The position numbers and the translations under genes were made by a program. Below, piece by piece: positions 10,381 through 21,753 of a stretch of 64,000 nt of DNA (positions are counted from its first letter, which is position 1; each line of letters begins with the position of its first letter). The notes under the pieces are model-generated. The model ran no database searches. It was not told the DNA's origin and was given only the letters and a program-made list of their open reading frames with translations. Origin of the DNA: Fonsecaea monophora (taxonomy: Eukaryota > Ascomycota > Eurotiomycetes > Chaetothyriales > Herpotrichiellaceae); the NCBI RefSeq assembly GCF_001642475.1, contig NW_019173933.1:496001-560000 (forward strand). Reading direction: 5' to 3'.

Positions 10381-12495
10381 ATGGCGGCGGGGTCTTTTCT
10401 TCATTTCATTGCCCTCCTGGCTGCCTCGACCTTGCTGCTGCACCAATCCGTGGCGCAAAATGTCTCGCTAACGGTCGACGTTGATGCCCTGAATCCTTTA
10501 AACACATGTAACCGAGGGTACGGAAAAAGTGAGCTCATACCAAAGATACTAGTCGAAAACAGACTGATCAGGCTCTAGTCGTGACCGTGGACAACAAAGT
10601 CTATATCTACGGAGGAGTCAGCATCGTTTTAAACGGCACGACCAACACCTTGTGGATACTCAGTGAGCCCTGGCCCCTCTGCCGTCAAATGGCCTTGAAG
10701 TGATGTGATGGAATTTATTGTAGACCGGTACCTTCGCACTGTCGACTTTTCAAGCTCGCGCGATTTGTCCGATCCTTCTCTGATCACGGTCGAACCTCTG
10801 CCCGATTTTGTGCCAACTTTTGACGAAGGGGCCTTCTGGGAAGACGGTCGGAAGCTCTATGTGGTGGCTGGTCTGCAGGGATGCTGGTATCACCTCACGG
10901 ACCAGGGAACGTTCGTGGACTCGGACTGGAGCCTTGCCGAACTGTCGGGCCAAAGCATATACTATTATGATGTTGGGTCGGGCCAATGGTCGGTGGACAC
11001 TGCGCTGCAGAACAATTCGCAGACGGGTCTTCCGATAGAATCGCCATTTTCCTGGAACTATTACGGGTGGAACTCACGTCGTGCAATAGGTTACGTTCAC
11101 AACGGCATCAGGGCCGCCGGACACAAGCGCCTCAACCCCAACACCGACGTATACATTCTTGACCCGGGAGTTTACCAAATTGGGGAAAAGTTCATCGCGT
11201 CCTTCGACACCACTGACTGGACTTGGACCAACAAGACTATCTCGTCGGACCTTGTGGAGGAGTGGAGTGAACGTGGCAACTTGGTGTTTCTCCCTGGGAC
11301 CGAGTCAGCCACGGGTGGACTGGCCGTCGCCCTGGGAGGTGACACAAGACCTGTGAGTGCGGTTGCTGATGTCGCGAGACTCTTGAACCCTTGATTGACC
11401 CACGTACCGACGCAGAGCACCCAATATTTGAGCTTGAGACGAATTCTCATGTACGATTCCGGGGCAGACGAGTGGTTTGAGCAAGACACCACGGCCGAAG
11501 GGGGAACGTATCCCGCGCCAAGAGGCTCCTTCTGTTCTGTCGCCCTGAGCGCGGCGGATGGCAGCAGCCACAATATCTACATATATGGTGGACTGCAAGC
11601 CAGCAGCGACGACGCGCTCGGTGATATCTGGATCCTCACGCTGCCGGCCTTCCATTGGATCCCTGTCAGCGCAAGCTCGGTCCCGCGGTCTGCCCCGGCT
11701 TGTGGCGTGGTGGCGGATAGGTATCTGGTCACATATGGCGGGATGCTTGAGTCGATCAAATGGCCGATCCCGTCGCGATACGAATGGCCATGCGATCAAG
11801 AGCAATCTGGTCTGAGATTGTTCGATATGACACACCTAAATTGGACATCGACTTATGAAGCCCCGCCTCAGGTGTCTTCTGGGACGTCGAATTTATATGC
11901 CGTCCCCAGCCAAGTGTACGGCATCATCGGCGGACATGCAAGTGGCGGTGCGACGGTGACGACACCCAGTGGCGGTTTTGGGACGAACACCGCACTAGCC
12001 TCGATCTTTGCCAACGCCGTCAAAGTTTCGAGCACTCCTTCCAGTAGCATCAGCACATCTTCGGGTGTTACTCGCACAGGTTCGGTGACAGCTTCGGCCA
12101 CCACCAGTGCCGCCACAACAGCCGGGTCATCACATTCGAGCCATTCCCATGCCGGAGCGATCGCCGGTGGCGTGGTGGGTGGTGTTGCCGGCCTCGTGAT
12201 TATCCTTGTTGCCGGATTCTGGTTCCTCCGGCGAAGAAAAAGGAAGAGGGCCATCCCTGCAGCCCCTGAGGCGAGCAAGGACCCCGGCCCACATGAGACG
12301 GACGGGATCAGCTTGCGCAAGGCCGACAGCAGTACGGGGAAATACGAGGCTGATGGAAACGCGATGCACGAGGTTGATGGGACTGAGAGGCAAGAAGCTG
12401 ATGGAAACGAACGGTACGAGGCTGATGGCACGGAGACGACGGCGAGAGCGACGGGTCTGAGAGGGACTCATGAGCTCGAGGCGCCTTTGAGATGA
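10381..12495 (+). CDS. kelch-repeat single-pass membrane protein
   Basis: Four exons, 10381-10528, 10579-10662, 10724-11352 and 11416-12495, give 646 residues. A signal peptide (residues 1-25, ending SVAQ) is followed by a beta-propeller with repeated kelch hallmarks: VYIYGGV, LYVVAGLQG, LAVALGGDT, IYIYGGLQ, YLVTYGGM and YGIIGGH, each with following Trp/Tyr positions. A Ser/Thr-rich linker leads to a Gly/Val-rich transmembrane helix (AGGVVGGVAGLVIILVAG) capped by RRRKRKR. The cytoplasmic tail carries four or five degenerate repeats around Glu-Ala/Val-Asp-Gly (EADGN, EVDGT). Kelch proteins of this layout are frequent in ascomycetes and are presumed surface or wall proteins; the ligand is unknown. 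All introns start GTGAG and the frame is kept at each junction. Confidence 0.88.
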
Positions 12496-13096
12496 GTTTC
12501 CTGGTTGTCGGTTCATGTTATCACGCATGTTATGATAGTATAGTATAGTTAGTTCATGGTCTGGTCATGACACGTCTCACCGCATAGTGTGACTCAGTAC
12601 ATCGCTTCTCTACCCGTAGTGATGAGCCGCGGGTCGTTTGTTATTAGTACCGTGGGTAGCGAGAGTGGAAATGGAGATGGAAATGGAATATGGGGAACTG
12701 ACCGTGTCTAAGCGTATTGGAACTCTGCCAGATCCATCGACTTCTCCGGGCTGCTTTTATAGTCACCACTTAAACTCCCACCGGAACTCGGTCGTGCTCG
12801 GCTAAAGCGGCCACGCAGCTTACTAACAAACCAACCATCAGGCCGGAGCCACGGTGCCAATTGCATCTCCGAGGGTCCCAGGTTCTGACAGAATGCACAG
12901 AAACTCCAACCTCGTATTATTTATTCACAAGTCTCGTCTAATGGATATCACAGGGTCTCATAGGGCTAAGCAAAAGGACTAGGTGCTTACAAGAGCCCCC
13001 ACGCAAAAAAACCTGACTCAACATTCGCCAACGATCGAACCTTTCCACTTCCAGCAACTTTCGCCTTCTTTCGCAGCTAATCAGGTCCTTAAGGCT

Positions 13097-13110
13097 GGGG
13101 GGGGGGGGGG
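13097..13110 (+). repeat. G14 homopolymer
   Basis: A run of 14 consecutive G residues upstream of the bZIP gene. It may be length-variable or a sequencing-error hotspot. Confidence 0.9.
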
Positions 13111-13401
13111 AGTTTCGTCCCCAGAGCATCGTGCCAAATACCAAGTTGCTAGCAAAAGAGGGAGATCAAAAGGAGTAGGTGGTCGATGGATTTGTGGATG
13201 GCCTGATAATAAGAGTTAGTAACAAACCAACCGACCAACCAGGAGGAGGTATGAATTTCTGGAATGGGATATGGTATGATATGATATATTATGGACTCGG
13301 TATGCTCTACCCGACTCGTATAAAGAGCCGATACAGTCTCTCTTTTTTATTTCTTACAGAGAGAAGGACTTGTGACTTTTGGCCTCGGAATATATACAAA
13401 C

Positions 13402-13428
13402 AGCTTGACAGCTTGACAGTTTGACAGA
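13402..13428 (+). repeat. short tandem repeat (AGCTTGAC-like)
   Basis: Three imperfect copies of an 8-9 base unit (AGCTTGAC, AGCTTGAC, AGTTTGAC) about 400 bases upstream of the bZIP start. Confidence 0.8.
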
Positions 13429-13829
13429 CAGACGCACAGAGTTCTGTACCTGGCAAGTCTAACCCTTCACAGACCCAATATTCTGTATGATGCCATAATC
13501 ACATCGAGGCTAATTCTGCAAACTCCAGACAATTCTTCGCTATTATTACCACCACCACTACCACCAACACCAACTATTCCATTCCATCCACACCCACGCG
13601 GCTTGAAACGGCGACAAAACAAGTCCTGATAGTCCTCATACTTTTTGGGTTGCTACCCGTTCAGGAGCGTGATTGTGGTTGTGATTTTTGATTGTGGAAT
13701 CTGGCATGATCGTGCGAAACACTCGCGCCTCTTGATTTGTCGTCGTCCTGTTGGTGTCTCGAGCTATTGTTGGTCAAAACTTGGTTACTGCCCCTCTTTG
13801 AGGATTCGGCTCCGCAACCAAAACACGAC

Positions 13830-15746
13830 ATGTCGGACAAATCGTCGTCGTCGCCGTCACCGAATTGGCTGGCGAAGCTAAGACGGTCGCCCCGTGAGTA
13901 TTCAATTTTTTCTTCCTTTTCTCCCGAAACAGGCAGTTGGGTGTGCATGGATGCGTGTCTGACCCCATGTATACCTAACTGAGGCGGTTGATCACAATTT
14001 CGTTTGATGATTGGATCAATGTCGATGGATCATGAATCAATGAATCAAACCCAGAGTTTCAAATGCTAGCCTGCCATACTAGCTATGCTCTCCATCGTTA
14101 ACATCCCCGATCGTCCCCTTTGCAGCTCTAATATGGACTGTCTACTACCAACTAGTTGTAACTAATCTCTTCAAATACCACCAGAACCAAAAGCGGCCGA
14201 GAAGACGAAACCAGCCGAAGGTGGTGATCCGGAGCCGGATGCCAAAGCGAGAAGACGTGAGCAAGTCAGACGAGCGCAGAGGTGAGGCTATTTTGATTGT
14301 CAGGCACCACCGCCATTCCTGGGACAGCGGCGACACCAATGTATCAGTGGCTATCGGGATATATGATAAGTTTAGATGATCTGACACGAAACCCCAACAC
14401 ATAACAGAACCCATCGAGACCGAAAAGCCACATATGTCAAGACGCTGGAAGCCGAAGTGGCCAAACTGCGAGCCCGCGATTCGGCGCACGAGGCCCAACT
14501 CCAAGCGTGCCGCCACGCCATCCGCCGCCTCAAGGATCTGATCAAGTATCACAAGATCCCCCTGCCGTTGGATTTGGCATCAGATCCCCAGATCCAGAGC
14601 CCGCAGGCCACCATCGAGCTCCTCGGCCTTCCGGATTCCCGGACGCAGCACATTCGTGCCCACCTGCCGCCCGAGACCGAGTCGGGATTTGTCGCACCAC
14701 AGAATATATTAACCTCGTCCGACCTCTCTCACTACGGCACCCTCCATTCCGGCTCGACCAGTTGTTCCAGCGATCTCTTCTCTGGCTTGACCATCAGCGA
14801 CCCTCCAACCAGTCTCCACGCACCCAGCATCTACTCTCAAGCCACAAGCTCTGGTCTCCCGCCGCCACCCCCGATTTCTACCCCCATGCAGCACCCGCAA
14901 GGGCTCGGCGCGACGCAGGTGGGAGTCGACTTTGTTCTTGCTCTGGAACATGTCTGTCTAGGCCACCACGCCGCACACGCCGCCGCGGACGACGGCTCGG
15001 GCCACGAACTGATGCTCATGTCGCCGATCATGTGGCATTCGCCCGCGCGTGGGCCAAGCACCACCGTCTCCGCACAACACCATTCTACAACAGCACCAGA
15101 CGTCACGACAGCGACCGGCCTGCCCAGCGGAACGAGATGGAGCGTCCCGGCCGTGGAATTGGAAAAGTTGCTGGACTTCTCGGACAAGCTCTCCCTAGAC
15201 GGGGAGATCACACCGGTAGAAGCGTGGCAGAGGGTTCGCCAGCATCCGAATTTTGGCGACTTGACCAGAGACGGGCTCGAGGCGCTCAAGGCGACGTTGT
15301 TGCCTGAGGTCCAGTGTTACGGGTGAGCAGCCCCCCCTTTTTCCCCGCCCTATTCCCGCTCGATCATCTCCTTTATTGCTGGTGTTATTGGCAAGCCAAA
15401 CCAGTCCACGCCCAACCCTCTTCTAAGAAATCAAATAAAGAGACTGTATAAAGCGGACCTGATACACCATCTGTCTGGATTTCCTTCAAGAGCGTGTACT
15501 GTGTATTGTGTACTGTGTCGCCTGGTGCGGCACCCACAAAATGGTTATGGTTATGGTGATAGATGACACGATATTCTTCCCGCCGTTCTAAAGTCCTTGA
15601 TGGTTAATTAATTCGTCTTTTCGCGACTCTTTTGCAGATTCGGCGCTGTCATCGACGAGGCCTATTTCGAGTCACTACTCCAGCAAGCGCTTGGGAGCGG
15701 GACGAGGACAGGAGGAACGACAGGGACGGGGCCTGGCTCGTTGTAA
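13830..15746 (+). CDS. atypical bZIP transcription factor
   Basis: Four exons, 13830-13893, 14185-14281, 14408-15322 and 15638-15746, give 394 residues; every junction is GT-AG and in frame. Residues 42-60 form the basic region (ARRREQVRRAQRTHRDRK), running straight into a coiled segment (YVKTLEAEVAKLRARDSAHE). The N-x7-R signature is altered: Val49 stands where the invariant Asn normally sits, while Arg57 is kept. A class of Pezizomycotina bZIP-like proteins with QVRRAQ-type basic regions is known to me, so this may be a family trait rather than a loss. The remainder is Ser/Pro/His-rich and probably disordered, with a conserved-looking C-terminal helix (DKLSLDGEITPVEAWQRV...). The target genes are unknown. 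The gene has a long 5' flank and a low-complexity 3' flank. Confidence 0.85.
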
Positions 15747-17351
15747 CTCGGATGGATATGGATATGGACATGGTCGTGTCAGCGGGTCCCATCCTTGTCC
15801 TTGTCCTTGTTAACAATCGCGCTCTCGTTCTCGTTCCCGTTCCCATTCCCGGTGTCTCTCGGTCTCACTCTCGCTCTCAGTCTCGCAGTCACACTCGTCT
15901 ACCTACCTAGAGTCGCCAACCACGTCATATCTCCGCGGTACCCTGCCTGACACGTGCGAACAACCGGGGACGAATAAGGGCGAGAATCTTACAGTATCCT
16001 TTGACGAACGAATCGGCAGATCAACAAACTAAGCGGCCAACCAGCCGACCATGCAAGGTAACCCAGATAGATACCTATCTTTCTTCGAACTCGGCTGTTT
16101 ACTCACTTACCTACTCACCCACCTATCTATTTTCTACGTACGATCCCCTCCTCCACAGCGATGACTTCCTCCTCCCGCACCCGACCATCACACAAGTAGA
16201 CATGTCGTACGTACCCGAGTCTCGACACGTTCGAGCACCGTACGGTACGCCACTTTATGGCCCGGCGGAAAGATATGAGGTAAGAGGTGGGAGGTAGAAA
16301 GAAGAATCGAATATGTCCAGGTTACACGTTCTCCAGAGAAAGAGGGAAACGTACTCATACATACGTCCAGTGGGGGAGATTTGTCAATGGGAAAGGAGTA
16401 AAGGGACAACGGGACCGGGGGTGGGGGGTTAAAGAGAAACCAATGGATGATCTGCTGGTAATAATGGGGAAACGAGGGAGAGAGGAACTCTGGTAGAGAA
16501 ATGAAGGGATGCGAAGATCGGAACAAGGACATGCGGTACGAGGTATTGTGTAGATGTGCGTCTGCGTGCATATCTGTCCTGTTTCTGTTTCTGTGTATCC
16601 GTATGAGAATGTATCTGTGTCTGTATCTCTAGCGTATCTACCTAGTATACCCACCCAATTTCCAGGCCCGTTTGATCACATCATCATTCCCACACTATGG
16701 CCACCACGAGGTGCCCAGGCTACTAACTAACCAAACAACTAGTTAGCGAGGCACTGCTAGGTAAGATATCGAGTACTCGGTACTCGGTACGAGGTAAATA
16801 TCTCCCAGTTCAAAACCGTCTCTAGTCCAGGGGCCCCGCCGTAGCCTCAGCCTGAGGTATACATAATAAAGGGATGACACGTCGAGTGTGAGACATAAGA
16901 CATACTCGTATGTTGTAGCATGAAGAAAACAGTGACACTCCAACGTTGAGTTTCACACGACCAAAGTACTGCGACAACCAAATCTCAGATTCAGGATATC
17001 AAAAGGTCGCCGTCAACAAATATATCGACCCTGACAAGGTACTCGGTATCATACAGTCACCAGTGCAAGACGCCGACACTCTCCGGTTTCCATTGCAAAC
17101 CAACGCCGGCTCCACCGGTTCAGTCGCGATGGAATGTTTCCTCCATATTATCCAACAACAAAGACTACACGCAGCAGCGGCTAGTCAAGCACTCCATTTC
17201 CTCAAGTTCCTCAAATCCTCCAAGGTGTGTTTGATTGTTACAATATCCAGTCCCCGTCTCCCAACTTTTGCATATGTCCCTGGGGTTTGCCGTCACATTT
17301 CCAGATCAAAGCACATCTCAACAAATGTCTCGTCAAATATATGTCCAGTGC
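15747..17351. other. intergenic region between convergent genes
   Basis: About 1.6 kb between the 3' ends of the bZIP gene and the fungal_trans gene. The first 150 bases are low-complexity (ATGGAT-, CTTGTC- and CTCGTTC-type units), and 16760-16800 has overlapping TACTCGG/GGTACGAGG units. The open frames are short and unconvincing. Confidence 0.4.
15749..15900 (+). repeat. low-complexity tandem units in bZIP 3' flank
   Basis: Successive short imperfect repeats (GGATAT, GTCCTT, TCTCGT, CCCGTT, TCTCAC types) directly follow the stop codon. Purine/pyrimidine bias changes from block to block. Confidence 0.7.
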
Positions 17352-19832
17352 TCACATATCCCATGCGCTATTGACGCCTCCACCCGGAGCAAATGGCCCG
17401 GTCATATTCTCCCAAGTGGCAGATCCAAATATATCCGCAACATTGTAGTCCATGTTCCCCCAAAACATGGGATCCGAGTACTCTTGTAAGTTCGTGTTGC
17501 TTCCGTCACCTCCCATAGCACCAATCCCCGATTGCCCTGGGAGATTCATGTTCATGGTTGATTGCGCAAACGCCAAGTCCTGCGGAGTAGCATATACAGC
17601 ACTGCCGATGCCAGGATTGAATTGAGGCTGTGTGGTCGGTTGACCGCGGTCCCAATTCGAAAAGTCAAACGTGGAGAGGCTGCCCGTTGGGTTGGTGAGG
17701 GCTGAGGGGTTGCTGGGGTCGAACGTCGTCGAGGGTGTCCATGTTTGCGTGCTGTTGGGCGTCGAAGCTTGAGGTTTTAGCCGCGACTGAGAATTGTTTC
17801 CAGCTGCAGTCGAGTTATACCCTTGGATCGGCGAACTGGTCGTGGATTCGGCGACAGAGGACTTTCGCGGGCTTGCGTCTTCGTTGCCACTGGTGGTGCG
17901 CTGCCTTTTTCGAGATGGCTGATCAAATTCAACAGGCATACTCTGCGGCGATTGATCCGGCTTAGGAACGGTCAGGAACCCATTGACCGACGCTTTTCGT
18001 GATTGGATGTTAATGAGGAGGAGGCTCAGCACTTTGTGGCAATTTTGCACCGTGTACCATCTGATATTCATGCTTTCCAGCAGATGCAAGCACGCTTGCA
18101 TGTCACTCAGTGCTCGTGCTTTGGCGTATTTGCCCAGTTGGCAGGCAAAGGCAATAATGAGACCAGACATCCATGCTGCAGACAGCAGACCAGGCAGAAA
18201 CATGGACTGGCCGTGTTTTTTATGCGCTCTCAGACCAGCTACAATCCCTCGCGAAGCTCGAATGCACACCTGGAGACCGTGTTGGAATTCAGGGGTTGAC
18301 TGGTCCAGGGAAAGGCGAGGCCGATTCACCAAAAGGAGCAGCCGGTGGTACAGAATCTTGAAAAAGCTTGCAAGATGTTGTTGTGGAGGAGGGAGAGGAG
18401 ACGAATCGGAGCCATTTCCTGTAGCTCCATTATTTCCGTTAGCTGCCGACGCGGTTGGATGGGTGTTCGCGTCGCTCGATTCATGGTTGGTCCTCTCGTG
18501 GCCAGCCTCGACCTCTCCACTCAAAAATCCAGGAAGATCATTCCACCACGTCTCAATATCACTGGTAAGGCGGAGAATCTGTTCGTGCTTGGGAAAGCGG
18601 TGATTGATGCTTTTGTGGAAAACTTCGATGATCTGGCCTGTCAACTTGCCCCATTGCACATAGGCAGTTAGAGCAGCCTCTCGTAGTCGCTTCTCTTGAG
18701 CCTCAGGTCCGTCATTGTCAGCCTGCGCCACGCGTGGGTCATCCTGGATCGCACGTGGAGGTGGCATGTGCATGCTCATGTCCCCCTCGGGATTGGGCAT
18801 TAGATCTCGTGCATGAGCCTTGTGAAGCTCTGGACCGGATAAACAGACATCAATGTCATCGTCTTGTATCACGTTGGGATCGCCCAGACTCAAATTGCAA
18901 TGTCGGTCCAGAGCATATGCCGACCAAAATATCCGTTTGCGGATCTCACACTCTTCGAGAGATAGTTGGGCATAGCGCAGCGGACATCGGTGAAGGCCGG
19001 CATGATAGATCAGTTTGATAATGATTCCAGCAACCGTGCTGGCTTGGCGAATAGCCAGGGTTGCGGTCAGGTAGAGTTCGGCAGCGAGGATGGCTTGTAT
19101 AGTGGCCAGATCATGGTCCATCGCCAAGCACCCTGCCACTCGACACACATCGGCGGTGGACTTGACGCGCGATTCCATGGGAAGATGAATATCACTCCGA
19201 TCCAGGGAGGCGATATTGATGATCAACTGAAATGTCAGTAACTTCCGCAGGTCCGTGTGAGCAGGACTATCCTTGGTCGGTTTCGAAGGACGGCGCTGTG
19301 ACGCATATATCGTCTCCATGTCTTTGATAAAACTAGGTCCGTGGAGAAAGGGGAAAAGCGGGTGCCAGACGGTAAAGAAAGAGGTGACCAATTCGATGGC
19401 GATCTTCTTTGCCGGGGGCTTACCCAGAGCCGAGGCCAGCGTCTGAAAAAACTGATCTGAAGAACTTGGGCCCTCATAGAGGGGACCATTGTACGAACGA
19501 CCCTCAGCGTCCTCACCAGTGAGAATGTCTTCGCTCGCGGGGACGGGGTTTGCGCCTCCTAGATTCGAAGACGCAAAGGCTGCAGAAAAGGCTCGCCGCA
19601 CGGTGTTGACGAAATACACGCCGGAAGAACTGCCCAGCCAAGCAGTGCCATGATTACCGAGCTTTTTCAGAGTGCCAATCTCTGATGTGTGAGTTGGACG
19701 CTCTTCAGGGTGAGCATCGCTGTCCGACTCATTGGTGACGGCAGTTCCGGACGTCGACGAAGGCACCGCGGGAGGCGTGGGCTGGCCGACGCTGGGGGAC
19801 GGATTATTGCTGACAGTCGATCGTGGAGTCAT
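17352..19832 (-). CDS. fungal-specific transcription factor domain protein, no zinc cluster
   Basis: Single exon, 826 residues. The middle part (about 130-520) is a fungal_trans (PF04082-type) domain: FFTVWHPLFPFLHGPSF, then a helical block, then RCxLSLGD followed by QDDDIDVCLSG, typical of regulators such as XlnR or FacB relatives. Upstream is a conserved-looking patch (AWLGSSSGVYFVNTVRRAF). The C-terminus is Ser/Asn/Gln-rich and likely an activation region. No Zn2Cys6 motif (CxxCxxxxxxC) is present in the frame, and none was found in 650 bases upstream on this strand, which are pyrimidine-rich leader-like sequence. It may therefore act by dimerising with another factor, or the DNA-binding exon may be missed. 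The target pathway is unknown. Confidence 0.85.
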   Translation of the reverse strand: MTPRSTVSNNPSPSVGQPTPPAVPSSTSGTAVTNESDSDAHPEERPTHTSEIGTLKKLGNHGTAWLGSSSGVYFVNTVRRAFSAAFASSNLGGANPVPASEDILTGEDAEGRSYNGPLYEGPSSSDQFFQTLASALGKPPAKKIAIELVTSFFTVWHPLFPFLHGPSFIKDMETIYASQRRPSKPTKDSPAHTDLRKLLTFQLIINIASLDRSDIHLPMESRVKSTADVCRVAGCLAMDHDLATIQAILAAELYLTATLAIRQASTVAGIIIKLIYHAGLHRCPLRYAQLSLEECEIRKRIFWSAYALDRHCNLSLGDPNVIQDDDIDVCLSGPELHKAHARDLMPNPEGDMSMHMPPPRAIQDDPRVAQADNDGPEAQEKRLREAALTAYVQWGKLTGQIIEVFHKSINHRFPKHEQILRLTSDIETWWNDLPGFLSGEVEAGHERTNHESSDANTHPTASAANGNNGATGNGSDSSPLPPPQQHLASFFKILYHRLLLLVNRPRLSLDQSTPEFQHGLQVCIRASRGIVAGLRAHKKHGQSMFLPGLLSAAWMSGLIIAFACQLGKYAKARALSDMQACLHLLESMNIRWYTVQNCHKVLSLLLINIQSRKASVNGFLTVPKPDQSPQSMPVEFDQPSRKRQRTTSGNEDASPRKSSVAESTTSSPIQGYNSTAAGNNSQSRLKPQASTPNSTQTWTPSTTFDPSNPSALTNPTGSLSTFDFSNWDRGQPTTQPQFNPGIGSAVYATPQDLAFAQSTMNMNLPGQSGIGAMGGDGSNTNLQEYSDPMFWGNMDYNVADIFGSATWENMTGPFAPGGGVNSAWDM

Positions 19833-21753
19833 TTTAGCTGGCGCCGAAATGGACTGAGATTAAAGCTGAAAGACGATGATGCTCTACTGCAAGATGGGAT
19901 TTTGCGCCGACATGGTCGTTGCACTGATTGATGGTCACAGAAAGGCTCAGTCTGGGTCGATGGCTGAAGATTAGGATATGGATAGGACTAGATCAATGGT
20001 GTTGTCTGCGAAAGTGGTAGAAGTGCGCGCATGTGGGTGTGAGGCCGGCCGGATATGCGGTGTGTGATGTGTTATCGGGAGGGGTGGCAGGGAGAGTCGT
20101 AGGCGGCCAGCGATAATAAGAAGTAGTAGCAATAGTGGCAGCGACACTGACGATCGACAGAAGACAAGGTCGACAAGAACTAATTAGCAAGAAATGCGGG
20201 CGTTGATCTGTGGTCGTTGGGCGAGAAAAAGCTAGGGTGGAAAATTATGAGGGCGAGATTGGGATGGCGGGAGTGGGGAGGAACTCGAGGTCGCGCGAGA
20301 GCTGAAGGGCAGCAGCTAGCTAGAGAGAAATAGCGAATATGAGAAGAAATAGATGGTGGGAAGAGGTGGAAAGAAGACGAATCAGAACAGCAGAAAGAGG
20401 CTGATGGAAGGGCTGCGTGGCTGGCCCAGAAGTTTAGTAACATCAGGCTTGGGAGGTGGGAAATCGAGGGGGAAATAAGCGGTTTGTCTTTTGATTACTT
20501 TTCTTTTGCTGTTGAAGAGGAGAAGAAAACTGAAGCGAAAAGTCAGTCAGTCAAAGTCAGCGTCAAGGAGCAGGAGGAGCAAAAAAGGGAAAAGGGTCGC
20601 GGACAGTGGCGCTGGTGGTAGCCAAGTCAAGGAGTGCAAGGGGACTCGTACTCGTAGTTCCAGGGCCCCTAACAGACCCCCCAGGCATTGACTCGACCTC
20701 TTCAACCATCAGGCTGGTTAAAGCTCCCGCCCCGGATGTGACGCCTGAAAATCACGCAATGAAACCTCAGGCCCTCGACAACCTCGAGGCAATGACTGTG
20801 TCAGACAGGAAAATGGCATTGACACCTCGAGCCGACTACTTACTACTCCTCTGCGTCAGACCGGCCAGTCCCAAACATGACGTCGGCTGAGTAACACTCT
20901 TTTGCCCTCGCGGCGGTGCCTGTGGTGCCTGCGATCACTGATCCCTATCCGTCTGGGGTTTCTTTCTTCCTCCAGGCACCTGAACCTGACTTATCAACCA
21001 AGTTGTTTTCACTTCTCCCATGTGCAGTTTTGTCTGTGTTTACATCATTTACGTGCGGAAAACACCGAATACCATATTTTCGCGTTTTCCGCATATCCAG
21101 CATCCTCAAAGTCCTGCATCTTCCCCTCCCTTCGGCCGTTAAAGTGGTGCGACGGCGAACATGGACCTGGCTTGACCGACATCTGTCTTACCTGCACCCT
21201 CTGCTTTCAGTCTTCGGTCATCAAGAATATTTGCCTGAGGTCATTCTCGCTCATCGATCTGGGAATCATCGATCTGGCACTCAGTAGAAAAGAAAACGTG
21301 TAGTTACTGCTCAGGCTGGAAATGGAATGGTCGTTCGGGCATATTACCACGCCCGAATGGAAACAATCGCCTAAACCCGCAGGACAATAGCTGCATCCAA
21401 GTAGGCCGCATCAATCGGCTGAAGTCGGACACGCACACAGACCAAGACGGTCTCGAAGACTCCCCTCTTTATCCTACTGCTGGCCTTCACGGAACGCAGG
21501 AGCAAGGGCAGGAAGAGGCACTAGTAGGAACACCAGCCAGCCTTGGTCCTAATCATGACGGCGTGGACGGATCTCTCTCGTGGAGTCGCTAACACTCAAT
21601 GACAGGCAAACTAAGATACGCTGGTAGTTCGACACATACCGTAGACCGTGGTTATCCGGTTTGTGTATAAATTCTTTTTGGTACTTGTACATGCCCTACG
21701 ACTTCAAGGTCTAGCATCGACCTTGCTCACAAGTTTTGCCTTTTTGCTGCCCC
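19833..21753. other. intergenic region
   Basis: About 1.9 kb. The left 650 bases are purine-rich on the plus strand (pyrimidine-rich for the minus-strand gene) and look like promoter and leader of the fungal_trans gene. The rest includes the 3' flank of the gene at 21754. No gene or RNA was recognised. Confidence 0.4.

Larger units (their letters stand above)
12496..13829. other. intergenic region / long 5' flank of bZIP gene
   Basis: About 1.3 kb with no supported gene. It contains a run of 14 G (13097-13110), a TATA-rich patch near 13270-13290 and a small tandem repeat at 13402-13428. Most of it probably serves as 5' flank and leader of the bZIP gene at 13830. Confidence 0.4.

Noticed and set aside
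14507..15307. 266-codon plus-strand frame inside the bZIP gene
   Set aside because: Pro/Arg/His-rich frame-shifted shadow of exon 3 of the bZIP gene.
16946..17374. 142-codon plus-strand frame in the bZIP/fungal_trans intergenic region
   Set aside because: It overlaps the 3' end of the fungal_trans gene, has no motif and no promoter-like context. A small gene cannot be fully excluded.
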